Shown: positions 44,889 through 54,048, counted from the stretch's first letter. The stretch: DNA of 64,000 nucleotides from JAFGVL01 sp964546015 (GCA_964546015.1 CAZJHO010000005.1:1-64000), one strand, 5' to 3'. Notes: a model not told the origin generated them from the sequence alone. Made by a program: numbers and translations.

Positions 44889-45452
44889 ATGAAAAAAGTT
44901 TTACTTATCGTAGCTTTAGCTTTAGCTACATTCGCAGGTGCAAACGCACAATGGTATGCGGGTGGATCCCTCGGGTTTGAATCTAATTCGGACAAGTCCG
45001 GTATTGATCCAAAATCAGGTTTTAGTTTAGCGCCAGAAGTGGGGTATTATTTAACAGACAAATTTGACATCGGGTTGGATTTCGGGTTCGTAACAGGAAA
45101 GAATCAATCTGATGACAAATTCTCATATTGGATAATTGCTCCTTATGCTCGTTACTCTTTCCTTCAATTCGGGAAATTCGAAGTCCTCGGAAAAGGATCT
45201 CTTTTCTTTAGCGGGTATGATTTTGACAATGGAGACAAAGGAACTGAGTTTGGAATCAATGTAGCTCCAATTGTTGCATACAACTTAACAGATAACTTTG
45301 TACTTTTTACAGAATTAAATTTTGTTAGCCTTAACTTTACTTCTGTTTCTCCTGATGGTGGTGACACATACACACAATTTGGGTTGGGGGTAGATGCTAA
45401 TGGCATTGCTAACACAGGAAATATTCAAATCGGTATGGTTTATAAATTCTAA
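44889..45452 (+). CDS. Small outer-membrane beta-barrel protein
   Basis: The 187-residue protein has a signal peptide (MKKVLLIVALALATFAGANAQ) and an eight-strand OmpA-like barrel: WYAGGSLGFESNS, FSLAPEVGYYLTDKFDIGLDFGF, WIIAPYARYSFLQFGKFEVLGKGSLFF, and a C-terminus NIQIGMVYKF with a terminal Phe. It is of the same general type as the barrel at 9587-10171. A promoter with a long structured leader precedes it and a strong terminator follows, which suggests a highly expressed, separately controlled porin-like protein. Confidence 0.88.
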   Translation: MKKVLLIVALALATFAGANAQWYAGGSLGFESNSDKSGIDPKSGFSLAPEVGYYLTDKFDIGLDFGFVTGKNQSDDKFSYWIIAPYARYSFLQFGKFEVLGKGSLFFSGYDFDNGDKGTEFGINVAPIVAYNLTDNFVLFTELNFVSLNFTSVSPDGGDTYTQFGLGVDANGIANTGNIQIGMVYKF

Positions 45453-45472
45453 TTAAAGAATTCACTATCAAT

Positions 45473-45505
45473 AAAAGGCTGCTCAAAATTTGAGCAGCCT
45501 TTTTT
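45473..45505 (+). terminator. Rho-independent terminator
   Basis: AAAAGGCTGCTCAAA pairs with TTTGAGCAGCCTTTT around a 2-3 nt loop, followed by T residues, 20 bp after the barrel gene stop. Confidence 0.9.
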
Positions 45506-45553
45506 CTATCTCTTCTCTCATAATTAACCATTTATCATTACCCATTATTTATT

Positions 45554-45561
45554 TATCTTTG
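45554..45561 (+). promoter_or_regulatory. Promoter -7 element for mnmG
   Basis: TATCTTTG fits TAnnTTTG, about 66 bp before the mnmG ATG, preceded by the AT-rich attaaccatttatcatta motif. Confidence 0.6.
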
Positions 45562-45627
45562 CATGTTCAAAAAATAAACTTTGAAACCAAAGTTCCATTT
45601 GATCGGTGAAAAGAAAATTATATTCAA

Positions 45628-47502
45628 ATGAATTTTAATTACGATGTAATAGTAGTAGGAGGCGGACATGCCGGAAACGAAGCTGCTTGTGCGGCAGCAA
45701 ACCTTGGCTCAAAGACGATTTTGGTTACCATGGACATGAATAAAATCGGGCAAATGAGCTGCAATCCGGCTGTAGGAGGGATTGCCAAAGGTCAAATTGT
45801 AAGAGAAATTGACGCCATGGGCGGACAAATGGGAATTATAACCGACAAAACAGCTTTACAATTTCGCCTACTCAATATGTCCAAAGGACCTGCTATGTGG
45901 AGTCCCCGTGCACAAAGCGACCGCGAAGCCTTTATTCGTGAATGGAAACGAACACTCGAAAGCACCGATAATCTTGACATCTGGCAAGACACGGTTACAC
46001 GCCTTATTATAAAAAACGACGAAGTAAAAGGTGTAATTACACAGCTGGGAGTAGAAATTCGTGCTACTTGCGTCATTCTTACCAACGGAACTTTTTTAAA
46101 CGGACTATTACATATCGGTAAAATTCAAATTGGCGGCGGACGAATTTCCGAGCCTGCATCGTTCGGAATTACCGAACAATTGGCGGAAATTGGGTTCAAA
46201 ACCGACCGCATGAAAACTGGAACGCCTGTCCGCATTGATGGTCGCTCTGTCGATTTTTCGTTAATGATCGAACAAGGTGGTGATGACGATTTTCATAAGT
46301 TTTCGTATCTCGACTTTACGCCTCGCCCACTACGCCAATTGAGTTGCTGGATAACTTACACTACTCCCGAAACACACGAAATTCTCCGTAGCGGGTTAGC
46401 AGATTCGCCCCTTTATAACGGACAAATTCAAAGCATCGGACCACGATATTGCCCAAGTATCGAAACTAAAATTGTAACTTTTGCCGAACGCGAACGACAT
46501 CAACTATTCCTCGAACCCGAAGGCGAAAATTCGCAAGAATACTATCTGAACGGCTTTTCATCTTCACTTCCACTCGAAATTCAATATGCAGCATTGCGAA
46601 GCATTCCTTGTTTTCGTGATGTGAAAATATATCGTCCGGGTTACGCTATCGAATACGATTTTTTCGATCCGACACAGCTAAAACATTCGATGGAAACCAA
46701 GAAAATTAAAAATCTTTTCTTTGCCGGACAAATAAATGGAACAACCGGTTACGAAGAAGCTGCCGGACAAGGACTCATTGCCGGAATCAACGCTCATCAA
46801 AACTGCGTGGGTGGCGAACCGTTTTCACTTGGTCGCGATGAAGCGTACATCGGCGTACTAATCGACGATCTGGTAACCAAAGGGGTGGACGAGCCGTATC
46901 GTATGTTTACCTCGCGTGCCGAATATCGTATTTTGCTCCGGCAAGATGATGCCGATATGCGCCTGACGGAAAAAGCCTATCAACTCGGCTTGGCTACCGA
47001 AGAAAGATATCGCCTTCTCATCGAGAAAAAAGAGCATCGCGACCGAATTATCCATTTTATTCGCGAACAATCAATAAAAATGGTAGAGGCTAATTCATTT
47101 CTTGAAAATATTGGTTCGACACCAGTAAAGCAAGGTGTAAAGATGCTGGACTTATTAATGCGGCCAGAAATCAATTTGCCGGCAATGATCGACCATTTTG
47201 CAATATTAAAAGAAGAAGCGGATAAAATCCAAAATCGGAAAGAGGAAATTGTGGAAGCCATCGAAATTGTGTTGAAATATGAAGGATATATCGAACGCGA
47301 ACGAGGCATTGCCGAAAAACTGCATCGATTGGAAAACATCCGAATAAAAGATAAATTTGACTACAACACCATACAATCACTCTCCACCGAAGCACGCCAA
47401 AAGCTCAAAAACATCAATCCCGAAACGATTGGGCAAGCAAGTCGCATCCCGGGCATTGCTCCGAGTGATATAAATATTTTATTGGTACTTTTGGGAAGAT
47501 AA
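45628..47502 (+). CDS. mnmG: tRNA uridine-5-carboxymethylaminomethyl modification enzyme MnmG
   Basis: The 624-residue FAD enzyme has the N-terminal dinucleotide fold VIVVGGGHAGNEAACAAA. The characteristic motifs are SCNPAVGGIAKGQIVREIDAMGG, RAQSDREAFIREWK, TGTPVRIDGRSVDFS, FAGQINGTTGYEEAAGQGLIAGINA, and MFTSRAEYRILLRQDDAD with its C-terminal helical domain. With MnmE it makes the wobble-uridine modification. mnmG is often near the replication origin and parAB in other bacteria. Here two parS-like sites follow within 200 bp, but parA and parB are not in the window. Confidence 0.98.
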   Translation: MNFNYDVIVVGGGHAGNEAACAAANLGSKTILVTMDMNKIGQMSCNPAVGGIAKGQIVREIDAMGGQMGIITDKTALQFRLLNMSKGPAMWSPRAQSDREAFIREWKRTLESTDNLDIWQDTVTRLIIKNDEVKGVITQLGVEIRATCVILTNGTFLNGLLHIGKIQIGGGRISEPASFGITEQLAEIGFKTDRMKTGTPVRIDGRSVDFSLMIEQGGDDDFHKFSYLDFTPRPLRQLSCWITYTTPETHEILRSGLADSPLYNGQIQSIGPRYCPSIETKIVTFAERERHQLFLEPEGENSQEYYLNGFSSSLPLEIQYAALRSIPCFRDVKIYRPGYAIEYDFFDPTQLKHSMETKKIKNLFFAGQINGTTGYEEAAGQGLIAGINAHQNCVGGEPFSLGRDEAYIGVLIDDLVTKGVDEPYRMFTSRAEYRILLRQDDADMRLTEKAYQLGLATEERYRLLIEKKEHRDRIIHFIREQSIKMVEANSFLENIGSTPVKQGVKMLDLLMRPEINLPAMIDHFAILKEEADKIQNRKEEIVEAIEIVLKYEGYIERERGIAEKLHRLENIRIKDKFDYNTIQSLSTEARQKLKNINPETIGQASRIPGIAPSDINILLVLLGR

Positions 47503-47634
47503 AAATTGAATTCAACAGATTCATGTGTTTTGAAGAAAAATATATCAAGGAGTCCGATACATTTGGAATCGCATCTCTTCTTTGAGCATTGTTACTATAA
47601 AAATTAACCTCTTATGGATTCTTCAAAAACACAA

Positions 47635-47650
47635 TGTTCCACATGGAACA
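47635..47650. promoter_or_regulatory. parS-like ParB-binding site 1
   Basis: TGTTCCACATGGAACA has 7-base inverted arms around a central CA. It differs from the general parS pattern TGTTTCACGTGAAACA only at the T/C-A/G arm pair and at one central base. It lies between mnmG and apt. Confidence 0.7.
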
Positions 47651-47677
47651 AAATCTTAAAACAATTAAAGATAAAAT

Positions 47678-47693
47678 TGTTCCACATGGAACA
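47678..47693. promoter_or_regulatory. parS-like ParB-binding site 2
   Basis: An exact second copy of TGTTCCACATGGAACA, 43 bp (about four helical turns) from the first. It ends 13 bp before the chosen apt start codon. Confidence 0.7.
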
Positions 47694-47706
47694 TAAAACA
47701 AAACCC

Positions 47707-48231
47707 ATGACAATAGAAGATGTAAAAAAAGAAATCCGTGATATTCCGGATTTTCCAAGCAAGGGAATTATTTTTAAAGACTTAACAACTGTTTTTAAAA
47801 ATCCGAAATGTTTGCAGTTTTTGTCAGACACTTTGTATAATCAATACAAAAACTATGGCATAACAAAAGTAATCGGCATAGAATCAAGAGGATTTATAAT
47901 TGGAGCTATTTTAGCAGAAAAATTAAATGCCGGATTTATTCCTGTTCGTAAAAAGGGAAAACTTCCTGCCGATAGCTTTGAAATGGAATATCAATTAGAA
48001 TATGGTAGCGCAATTATCGAAATACACAAAGATGCTTTAGAGCCAAACGATGTAGTACTGATTCATGATGATCTGTTGGCTACAGGCGGGACACTTTGTG
48101 CATCTATCGGATTAGTGAAACATGTTGGGGTTCAAAAAATTTTCGTAAATACAATTGTAGAAATTGATTTTTTGAAAGGAAGAGAAATTATTGACGAAAA
48201 AGTCGAACTGATAACTCTTATTCATTGCTAA
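47707..48231 (+). CDS. apt: Adenine phosphoribosyltransferase
   Basis: The frame is open from an ATG at 47614, but its first 31 codons only translate the two parS-like sites (CSTWN, LFHMEH). The family N-terminus fits the ATG at 47707 (MTIEDVKKEIRDIPDFPSKGI), giving 174 residues. An ATG at 47686 inside site 2 is an alternative. The type I PRTase features are FKDLTTVFKN, GIESRGFIIGAILA, the RKKGKLPADSFEMEY loop, and the PRPP motif VVLIHDDLLATGGT. It converts adenine and PRPP to AMP. uvrC starts 5 bp after its stop. Confidence 0.95.
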   Translation: MTIEDVKKEIRDIPDFPSKGIIFKDLTTVFKNPKCLQFLSDTLYNQYKNYGITKVIGIESRGFIIGAILAEKLNAGFIPVRKKGKLPADSFEMEYQLEYGSAIIEIHKDALEPNDVVLIHDDLLATGGTLCASIGLVKHVGVQKIFVNTIVEIDFLKGREIIDEKVELITLIHC

Positions 48232-48236
48232 ATAAC

Positions 48237-50060
48237 ATGCTTGAGATTTCGGAACATATTAAAAATATACTAGAGCAACTGCCCGAACGCCCCGGTGTAT
48301 ACCAATATTTCAACAAAGAGGGAACGATTATTTATGTGGGAAAAGCAAAAAACTTAAAAAAAAGAGTTTCGTCTTATTTTCATAAAGACCACAACGATGC
48401 TCCAAAAACTTGTGTGCTGGTTAAACAAATTGAAGACCTCAAATACATTGTTGTTGATACCGAAGAAGATGCTCTTTTGCTGGAAAACAATTTGATCAAA
48501 AAATTTCAGCCGCGCTACAATGTCATGCTGAAAGATGACAAAACCTATCCACATCTTTGCATCAAAAAAGAGCCTTTTCCAAGAATAATAAAAACCCGCA
48601 ATATTATAAAAGACGGTTCGGAGTATTTCGGTCCATACAGTTCAGTATCTGTCCTCAACACATTTATAGAAGCAATCCATAAGACTTTCCAGATTCGAAC
48701 TTGTAATTACCAACTTACAAATGAAAACATTGCACGAAAAAAATTTAAAGTTTGTCTGCAATATCATATAAAAAAATGCGCTGGTCCGTGCGAAGGATTG
48801 CAGACCATACAAGATTATATGAAAACAATAAATGAAATTCGCGAAATAATTAAAGGAAATGTGCAAAACATCAGCAATGATTTGTGGGATGAAATGATGC
48901 AACTTTCCGCCAAAAGAAAATACGAAGAAGCTCAAAAAATAAAAGAAAAATACGAACTGATTGAAAGATACAAAGCAAAATCAATTATTGTAAGTCAAAA
49001 ATTAAGCAACATCGATGTGTTTTCGTATGACGAGCAAGACAATTCTGCCTATATAAATACGCTGCATATTGTAAATGGATGTGTAGTGCATGGTTTAACT
49101 ATTGAATACCGAAAACGACTAGACGAGCCCAAAGAAGAACTGTTTGGGCTTGCTATTTTCGAACTCCGTGAACGCCTTAACAGCAAATCGAAAGAAATCA
49201 TAGTTCCTTTTTTACCGGACTTGAGTTTAAGCTCAGTAATTTTTACCATACCCAAATTGGGTGACAAGAAAAAATTATTAGACCTTTCGAAACAAAATGT
49301 TCGTCAATACAAAATGGATAAGCTGAAACAAGCGGAAAAATTAAATCCGGATCAACGAGCGATTCGTATTCTTTCCTCTTTACAAAAAAAATTACAGTTA
49401 GAAAATATTCCCATGTATATCGAATGTTTTGATAACTCGAATATACAAGGTCATGATGCTGTTGCAGCCTGCGTTGTGTATAAAAAAGCTAAACCGGTGA
49501 AAAAAGAATATCGGAAATACAATATCAAAACAGTTTTCGGTCCGGACGATTATGCTTCGATGAAAGAAGTAGTACTTCGGCGTTACATTCGCCTCAAAGA
49601 AGAAGCAGGTCCTCTACCTGACCTCATCATTGCAGATGGTGGCGTAGGACAAATGGAAGTAATTCGCCAAGCAGTAGAAGATGAATTAGGATTAAAAATT
49701 CCAATTGCCGGATTGGTGAAAAATAAACATCACAAAACAAACGAACTGCTTTTCGGATTTCCACCCCAAAAAATCGGATTAAAAGCAACGGATGAATTAT
49801 ATAAATTCCTTGCCGGCATACAAGAAGAAGTTCATCGTTTTGCTATCAGATTTCACCGTGATAAGCGAAGTAAAACTCAAATTACCTCCGAACTTGATTT
49901 GATAAAAGGAATTGGTGAAAAAATAAAAAATGACCTTTTAACCCATTTTAAAAGTGTAAATCGAATCAAAAATGCTTCTTTCAAAGAGTTAGAAAAAATC
50001 GTTGGAAACAAAAGAGCATCAACAATTTACTCCCATTTCAACGGAGGTTTAACTCGCTGA
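48237..50060 (+). CDS. uvrC: Excinuclease ABC subunit C
   Basis: The start is the ATG at 48237 (MLEISEHIKNILEQLPERPG), six bases after the apt stop; the frame extends four codons upstream only through a TTG. The 607-residue UvrC has an N-terminal GIY-YIG nuclease (PGVYQYFNKEGTIIYVGKAKNLKKRV). The Cys-containing segment CLQYHIKKCAGPCEG and a UVR motif near KRKYEEAQKIKEKYELIERY follow. The RNase H-like nuclease has ECFDNSNIQGHDAVAACVVY and LIIADGGVGQM, and the C-terminus has helix-hairpin-helix repeats (LIKGIGEKIKNDLL). It cuts on both sides of DNA lesions in nucleotide excision repair. Confidence 0.97.
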   Translation: MLEISEHIKNILEQLPERPGVYQYFNKEGTIIYVGKAKNLKKRVSSYFHKDHNDAPKTCVLVKQIEDLKYIVVDTEEDALLLENNLIKKFQPRYNVMLKDDKTYPHLCIKKEPFPRIIKTRNIIKDGSEYFGPYSSVSVLNTFIEAIHKTFQIRTCNYQLTNENIARKKFKVCLQYHIKKCAGPCEGLQTIQDYMKTINEIREIIKGNVQNISNDLWDEMMQLSAKRKYEEAQKIKEKYELIERYKAKSIIVSQKLSNIDVFSYDEQDNSAYINTLHIVNGCVVHGLTIEYRKRLDEPKEELFGLAIFELRERLNSKSKEIIVPFLPDLSLSSVIFTIPKLGDKKKLLDLSKQNVRQYKMDKLKQAEKLNPDQRAIRILSSLQKKLQLENIPMYIECFDNSNIQGHDAVAACVVYKKAKPVKKEYRKYNIKTVFGPDDYASMKEVVLRRYIRLKEEAGPLPDLIIADGGVGQMEVIRQAVEDELGLKIPIAGLVKNKHHKTNELLFGFPPQKIGLKATDELYKFLAGIQEEVHRFAIRFHRDKRSKTQITSELDLIKGIGEKIKNDLLTHFKSVNRIKNASFKELEKIVGNKRASTIYSHFNGGLTR

Positions 50061-50064
50061 GAAT

Positions 50065-50088
50065 TGTTCAAAAAAACTCGTTTGAACA
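50065..50088. terminator. Possible hairpin after uvrC
   Basis: TGTTCAAA pairs with TTTGAACA around an 8-nt loop, 4 bp after the uvrC stop. There is no T-run, so termination is uncertain. Confidence 0.35.
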
Positions 50089-50190
50089 GAAATAAAGAAA
50101 TTTTCAATTCTCACCAAGTTAAAACCACAAAGAAATTTTATATCTTTGATTTCATCTTTCAAAAAATTTATTCACCCAAAAATTTTTATC

Positions 50191-50793
50191 ATGGCTCGAA
50201 CTTTTAAAGAAGCTTTGGCTCACCGGAGAAGTTATTATGCAATTAGTAACTCCTCTTCTATTTCGGACAATGAAATTGAAGAAATTCTTCAATTAACATT
50301 AAAAAATGTTCCCTCACCATTCAATTCACAATCAACACGAATTGTTCTTCTTCTTGGAGAAAATCATACAAAACTTTGGGAGATAGTAAAATCTACTTTG
50401 AAAAAAATAGCTTCCGAAAAAAGCTTTGCTGCTGCCGAAAAGAAAATTGACGGCTCATTTGCTTGTGGATACGGAACGATTTTATTTTTCATAGATAATT
50501 CTGTAACTGAAACCTTACAAAAATCCTTTCCGACTTATGCAGAAAAATTTCCGATTTGGGCACAACATAGTAATGCCATGCACCAATTTAGCGTATGGAC
50601 TATGCTTGAAGATGCAGGTTTAGGAGCTTCTCTACAACATTATAATCCTCTCATTAACAACGAAGTAAAACAAACTTGGGGATTAAATTCAAATTGGGAA
50701 CTGATAGCACAAATGCCTTTCGGTACACCGACGGCCGAACCTGGAGAAAAGGACTATATGCCGATGAAAGAACGGTTTTTTGTTTTTAAATAA
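50191..50793 (+). CDS. Nitroreductase family protein (Frm2/Hbn1-like)
   Basis: The frame is open from 50146, but the ATG at 50191 (MARTFKEALAHRRSYYAISN) matches family starts, giving 200 residues. The FMN-binding RRSYYAIS, VPSPFNSQSTRIVLLLGENH-like sequence, GYGTILFFID and the central AQHSNAMHQFSVWTMLEDAGLGASLQHYN belong to the Frm2/Hbn1 group of nitroreductases. These are small FMN proteins implicated in redox or fatty-acid responses. The physiological substrate is unknown. It is unlinked to its neighbours by overlap. Confidence 0.9.
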   Translation: MARTFKEALAHRRSYYAISNSSSISDNEIEEILQLTLKNVPSPFNSQSTRIVLLLGENHTKLWEIVKSTLKKIASEKSFAAAEKKIDGSFACGYGTILFFIDNSVTETLQKSFPTYAEKFPIWAQHSNAMHQFSVWTMLEDAGLGASLQHYNPLINNEVKQTWGLNSNWELIAQMPFGTPTAEPGEKDYMPMKERFFVFK

Positions 50794-50868
50794 AATTTGT
50801 TCAAAATTCATGGTTTAAGGCTCAATACAAATCAACTTTAAACCTTGAATCTTAACCTTTAAATATTC

Positions 50869-51198
50869 ATGACCATACAAGAAGCTCAAAATCAAGTAGA
50901 TAATTGGATTAAAGAATACGGGATACGCTATTTCTCAGAATTGACAAACATGGTACTTCTCACCGAAGAAGTAGGTGAACTGGCACGCATCATTGCCCGA
51001 AAATATGGTGAGCAAATGCCGAAAAAAAACGAAGAAGAAAGCAATTTAGCTGATGAAATGGCAGATGTATTTTTTGTTCTTATTTGTCTTGCCAATCAAA
51101 CTGGAATTAATTTGACCGATGCTTTCAAAAAAAATATTCAAAAGAAAATATCCCGAGATAAAGACAGACATAGTAATAACCCAAAATTAATTTGTTAA
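50869..51198 (+). CDS. MazG-like nucleotide pyrophosphohydrolase
   Basis: The 109-residue all-alpha protein has the MazG/dCTPase metal-binding pattern: EEVGELARIIARKYGEQ with ExxE and ADEMADVFFVLICLANQTGINL with ExxD. The C-terminus has FKKNIQKKISRDKDRH. Such enzymes hydrolyse non-canonical or excess NTPs or dNTPs to monophosphates. It starts about 75 bp after the nitroreductase and ends 2 bp before the deoC start, suggesting cotranscription in nucleotide metabolism. Confidence 0.9.
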   Translation: MTIQEAQNQVDNWIKEYGIRYFSELTNMVLLTEEVGELARIIARKYGEQMPKKNEEESNLADEMADVFFVLICLANQTGINLTDAFKKNIQKKISRDKDRHSNNPKLIC

Positions 51199-51200
51199 TC

Positions 51201-52076
51201 ATGGAATCTACTGAAAAACTTTTTAAGAAATACTCGTTCAAACTAAGCGATGCAGAAATCACATACGATGTAAGCAAACTGAAAGAAGAAGCGAAAGAAA
51301 ATATGAACAAAGATGTTTATAAACAATGTTTTAACTGCATTGACCTCACTTCGCTCAATCATACCGACACAGTTGAAGGCATCGAAAAAATGATAAGCCG
51401 TGTAAACAAATTTCCTCAGTATTTTCCGGAAATGCCACAGGTCGGAGCTGTCTGCATATATCCAAGTATGGTAGAAACAGTCAAAAAAAAACTAACCTCA
51501 ACCATTGGAATTGCAGCCGTATCTGCAGGATTTCCATCATCACAAACATTTTTAGAAGTGAAAATTGCCGAAACAGCTATGTGCGTACTCGAAGGTGCAA
51601 GTGAAATTGATATTGTGATTTCAGTCGGTAAATTCCTTTCGGGCGATTATGATACTGTAGCTGAAGAAGTTAGTGAAATAAAAGCTGCTTGCCGTAATTC
51701 TCACTTGAAAGTAATTATTGAAAGCGGAAGCTTGAAAACAGCCGAAAATATTTATAAAGCCTCTATTTTATCTATGGAAGCCGGTGGTGATTTTATTAAA
51801 ACATCTACCGGAAAAACCGAACCAGCCGCTACTCCCGAAGCTGCTTATATAATGTGCAAAGCTATTTACGATTATTACCAAATGACCGGTAAAAAAATAG
51901 GATTTAAACCTGCCGGAGGTGTTGCTACTGTAGAAGATGCTGTATTTTATTATACTATTGTGAAAGAAATGTTGGGTGATGCTTGGCTCAACAACGAATT
52001 ATTTCGCATTGGAGCTAGCCGATTGGCAAATAATCTACTGACAGCTATTTACGATAAGGAAACAAAATATTTTTAA
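51201..52076 (+). CDS. deoC: Deoxyribose-phosphate aldolase
   Basis: The start is the ATG at 51201 (MESTEKLFKKYSFKL); the frame extends three codons further only via TTG. The 291-residue class I aldolase has CIDLTSLNHTDTVEGI, AVCIYPSMV, AAVSAGFPSSQTF, and EIDIVISVGKFLSG. The Schiff-base Lys is in FIKTSTGK (about 199), and GFKPAGGVAT holds the second Lys (about 233). It cleaves deoxyribose-5-phosphate to acetaldehyde and glyceraldehyde-3-phosphate. The extended length relative to E. coli is usual for Bacteroidota. A strong terminator follows. Confidence 0.95.
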   Translation: MESTEKLFKKYSFKLSDAEITYDVSKLKEEAKENMNKDVYKQCFNCIDLTSLNHTDTVEGIEKMISRVNKFPQYFPEMPQVGAVCIYPSMVETVKKKLTSTIGIAAVSAGFPSSQTFLEVKIAETAMCVLEGASEIDIVISVGKFLSGDYDTVAEEVSEIKAACRNSHLKVIIESGSLKTAENIYKASILSMEAGGDFIKTSTGKTEPAATPEAAYIMCKAIYDYYQMTGKKIGFKPAGGVATVEDAVFYYTIVKEMLGDAWLNNELFRIGASRLANNLLTAIYDKETKYF

Positions 52077-52095
52077 TAAACTTAAAAAGAAAAAG

Positions 52096-52134
52096 AAATA
52101 GCCACAGAATTATTTTTATACTCTGTGGCTATTT
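52096..52134. terminator. Bidirectional terminator between deoC and the LamG protein gene
   Basis: AAATAGCCACAGA pairs with TCTGTGGCTATTT (13-bp stem, 13-nt loop), followed by T-rich sequence. The two genes are convergent. Confidence 0.9.
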
Positions 52135-52147
52135 TTATTATAATTTT

Positions 52148-53134
52148 TTACTTTTTCATCACTTTTTGCGAAGCTCTAAAACCTCCGGAAGTTTGCATTA
52201 CATATAAATAAATTCCAGCCGGAAGATTTTCTTTTTCTGTCGAAATTTCATAATTTCCTACATCTATTTTATTGTTTACCAAAGTTTTTACTTTTTGTGC
52301 AGTTATATTATAAATATCAATTTGAATATTTTCTGCTTGAGGAATAGAATATAAAATAACAGAGTTATTTACAACAAATGAGTAGCCTTCTTTATCTTTA
52401 AAGATATTTTTTGTATCAGTAACAATTCCATCATAAGTAAATTCGTTGGGAGTTAAAGCCGAATCTGTAAATATCACTTTAGCAATAGCACCTTTAAAAT
52501 AATACTTTCCTTGCATTCGGGCTCCTAATGAAACTTCTGTATTGGCATTTAATCCTGAATAAGTACCGGTAGCTGTAAAGTTTTGTAATTCACCATTAAT
52601 GTAGCCTTTCATTGTATTTGTAGATAAATCATAAGTCATAGCCATATGCATCCATTTATCAGCATCATATGTTTGCGAAGGATTCATATAGCCACTAGTG
52701 TTTATTTCACGAACGAAAAAATCTCCATACCAACTACTTCCTGTTCCTGAATAACGAGTTTCCAAAGTCATCATAGGAGCATTTGATGTATTGTTTTTGT
52801 CACAAATATGGAAAACGCGAGGTTGTAATGATGTATTTGTTGTATAAGGTTTAAAAATCATTTCAATGGTAAAACTTGTAGCAGTTGTGCCAAGAGGATT
52901 TCCTTGCACTTGTATTCTATCTCCTGTACCAGAAGAAGGATCGGAAGTAATACTTGGATTAAACTCAATAGCTTGCTTTCCATCGATGGTTTTTACCGTT
53001 GGATTCCCAGTCTTAGCAACTGTATATCCACCTATTGAAGCTAAATTATCTATATTCCAAACTACTTGATTATCAAAAGAAAATGCTGAAAAAGAAAGAA
53101 GTAAAAAGAAAAATGTAAAAGTTGTGTGTTTCAT
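52148..53134 (-). CDS. Secreted LamG/concanavalin-like protein with T9SS type A sorting domain
   Basis: The 328-residue protein has a signal peptide (MKHTTFTFFFLLLSFSAFS). A laminin-G-like/concanavalin-fold domain covers about residues 30-235: FTIEMIFKPYTTNTSLQPRVF, YDADKWMHMAMTYDLSTNTMKGYINGELQNF, VSLGARMQGKYYFKGAIAKV. The last 75 residues form a T9SS type A sorting domain (NIQIDIYNITAQKVKTLVNN, NLPAGIYLYVMQTSGGFRASQKVMKK). It is expected to be secreted or surface-attached and may bind carbohydrate. It is monocistronic, with a promoter upstream and a shared terminator. Confidence 0.9.
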   Translation of the reverse strand: MKHTTFTFFFLLLSFSAFSFDNQVVWNIDNLASIGGYTVAKTGNPTVKTIDGKQAIEFNPSITSDPSSGTGDRIQVQGNPLGTTATSFTIEMIFKPYTTNTSLQPRVFHICDKNNTSNAPMMTLETRYSGTGSSWYGDFFVREINTSGYMNPSQTYDADKWMHMAMTYDLSTNTMKGYINGELQNFTATGTYSGLNANTEVSLGARMQGKYYFKGAIAKVIFTDSALTPNEFTYDGIVTDTKNIFKDKEGYSFVVNNSVILYSIPQAENIQIDIYNITAQKVKTLVNNKIDVGNYEISTEKENLPAGIYLYVMQTSGGFRASQKVMKK

Positions 53135-53163
53135 AGTAAGGTCATTTTTAAAAATTAGAATTA

Positions 53164-53171
53164 CAAAATTA
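53164..53171 (-). promoter_or_regulatory. Promoter -7 element for the LamG protein gene
   Basis: Minus-strand TAATTTTG fits TAnnTTTG, 29 bp upstream of the ATG at 53134. Confidence 0.45.
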
Positions 53172-53820
53172 CAACTTTATGAATGAGAAAATATTAATAA
53201 TCTGTTAATAATTTTCGGATAAAAATGGAGAAAATATGAAAAGTATTTTTGAAAATTCAAAAATCGGATATTAGTAATCAAGTTTTAAGAAATAACAAAA
53301 AAGTTAGCCTAAATTTTCATAAAAGTTTTCAAACTCATTTTCCAAGTTTATCAAAAATAATTAATTCTAAATTTATTAACGAAACACAGAATTAACAAAC
53401 TGTTGATAAAAAATAAAATGATCTAATTTTCAATCAATTCACCAAATATTTCTTGTTGATTACTTTTTACTTTGAATTGAAAAATCATATTTGCAAGAAA
53501 AATACAAAAAACTTATCCGTATTATTAACAAGCTATAATCATAAATATTTAAGTTTTAAAATTTTCTATTCTTATTTTAATAATATATTAATTGTTAATT
53601 TCTGCTACCAGTAAATTTTTCGGATTATTTTTAGATATATTAATAAAAATATGAGTGATTTAATAGGTATTTTTTAATAAAATTTACATTTTTTATGTAT
53701 TGGTATATTTTTTACAATTTTTTTAAATGAAGTTCTATCTGTAAATAAATTAAATATATCCATAAAAATATATAAATAATTAGTTGATAACCAATATTTT
53801 ATGTTTTTATTAGGAAAACA
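53172..53820. other. Extremely AT-rich non-coding stretch
   Basis: About 650 bp made mostly of A/T runs, with no credible reading frame on either strand. It is visibly more AT-rich than any other gap in the window. Confidence 0.5.
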
Positions 53821-53824
53821 TTAT

Positions 53825-53832
53825 TATTTTTG
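53825..53832 (+). promoter_or_regulatory. Promoter -7 element for the 43-codon ORF
   Basis: TATTTTTG fits TAnnTTTG, 45 bp upstream of the ATG at 53878. Confidence 0.5.
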
Positions 53833-53877
53833 TTAGCAAACAATCTAATTAATAAGTGGGTTTATTTATTAAAAATT

Positions 53878-54009
53878 ATGAAGTCTGCTTTTTCTATATT
53901 AATGCGTTTTGTTGTAAGTATTTTGATTATAACAATATATTTTATAATTATAATAAGTAATATGATAACAGATGTTTTTTATAAAATGTATAAGTTTTGT
54001 TCGAAATAG
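53878..54009 (+). CDS. Candidate 43-residue membrane protein
   Basis: An ATG-to-TAG frame of 43 codons, too short for usual ORF callers. The product begins MKSAFSILMRFVV, continues as one strongly hydrophobic helix (about residues 10-28, rich in Ile), and ends with a short polar, positively charged tail (TDVFYKMYKFCSK). A -7 promoter box lies 45 bp upstream and a clear hairpin terminator lies 40 bp downstream, so the piece forms a complete transcription unit. No family is recognised. AT richness alone can produce hydrophobic-looking frames, so coding status is unproven. Confidence 0.5.
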   Translation: MKSAFSILMRFVVSILIITIYFIIIISNMITDVFYKMYKFCSK

Positions 54010-54048
54010 AAAATTTGTTAGTAATTATTTTTGTTAGAATGTTATTTT

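Noticed and set aside
47614..47706. N-terminal extension of Apt
   Set aside because: The extra codons only translate the two parS-like sites and do not resemble any Apt N-terminus. The family start is at 47707.
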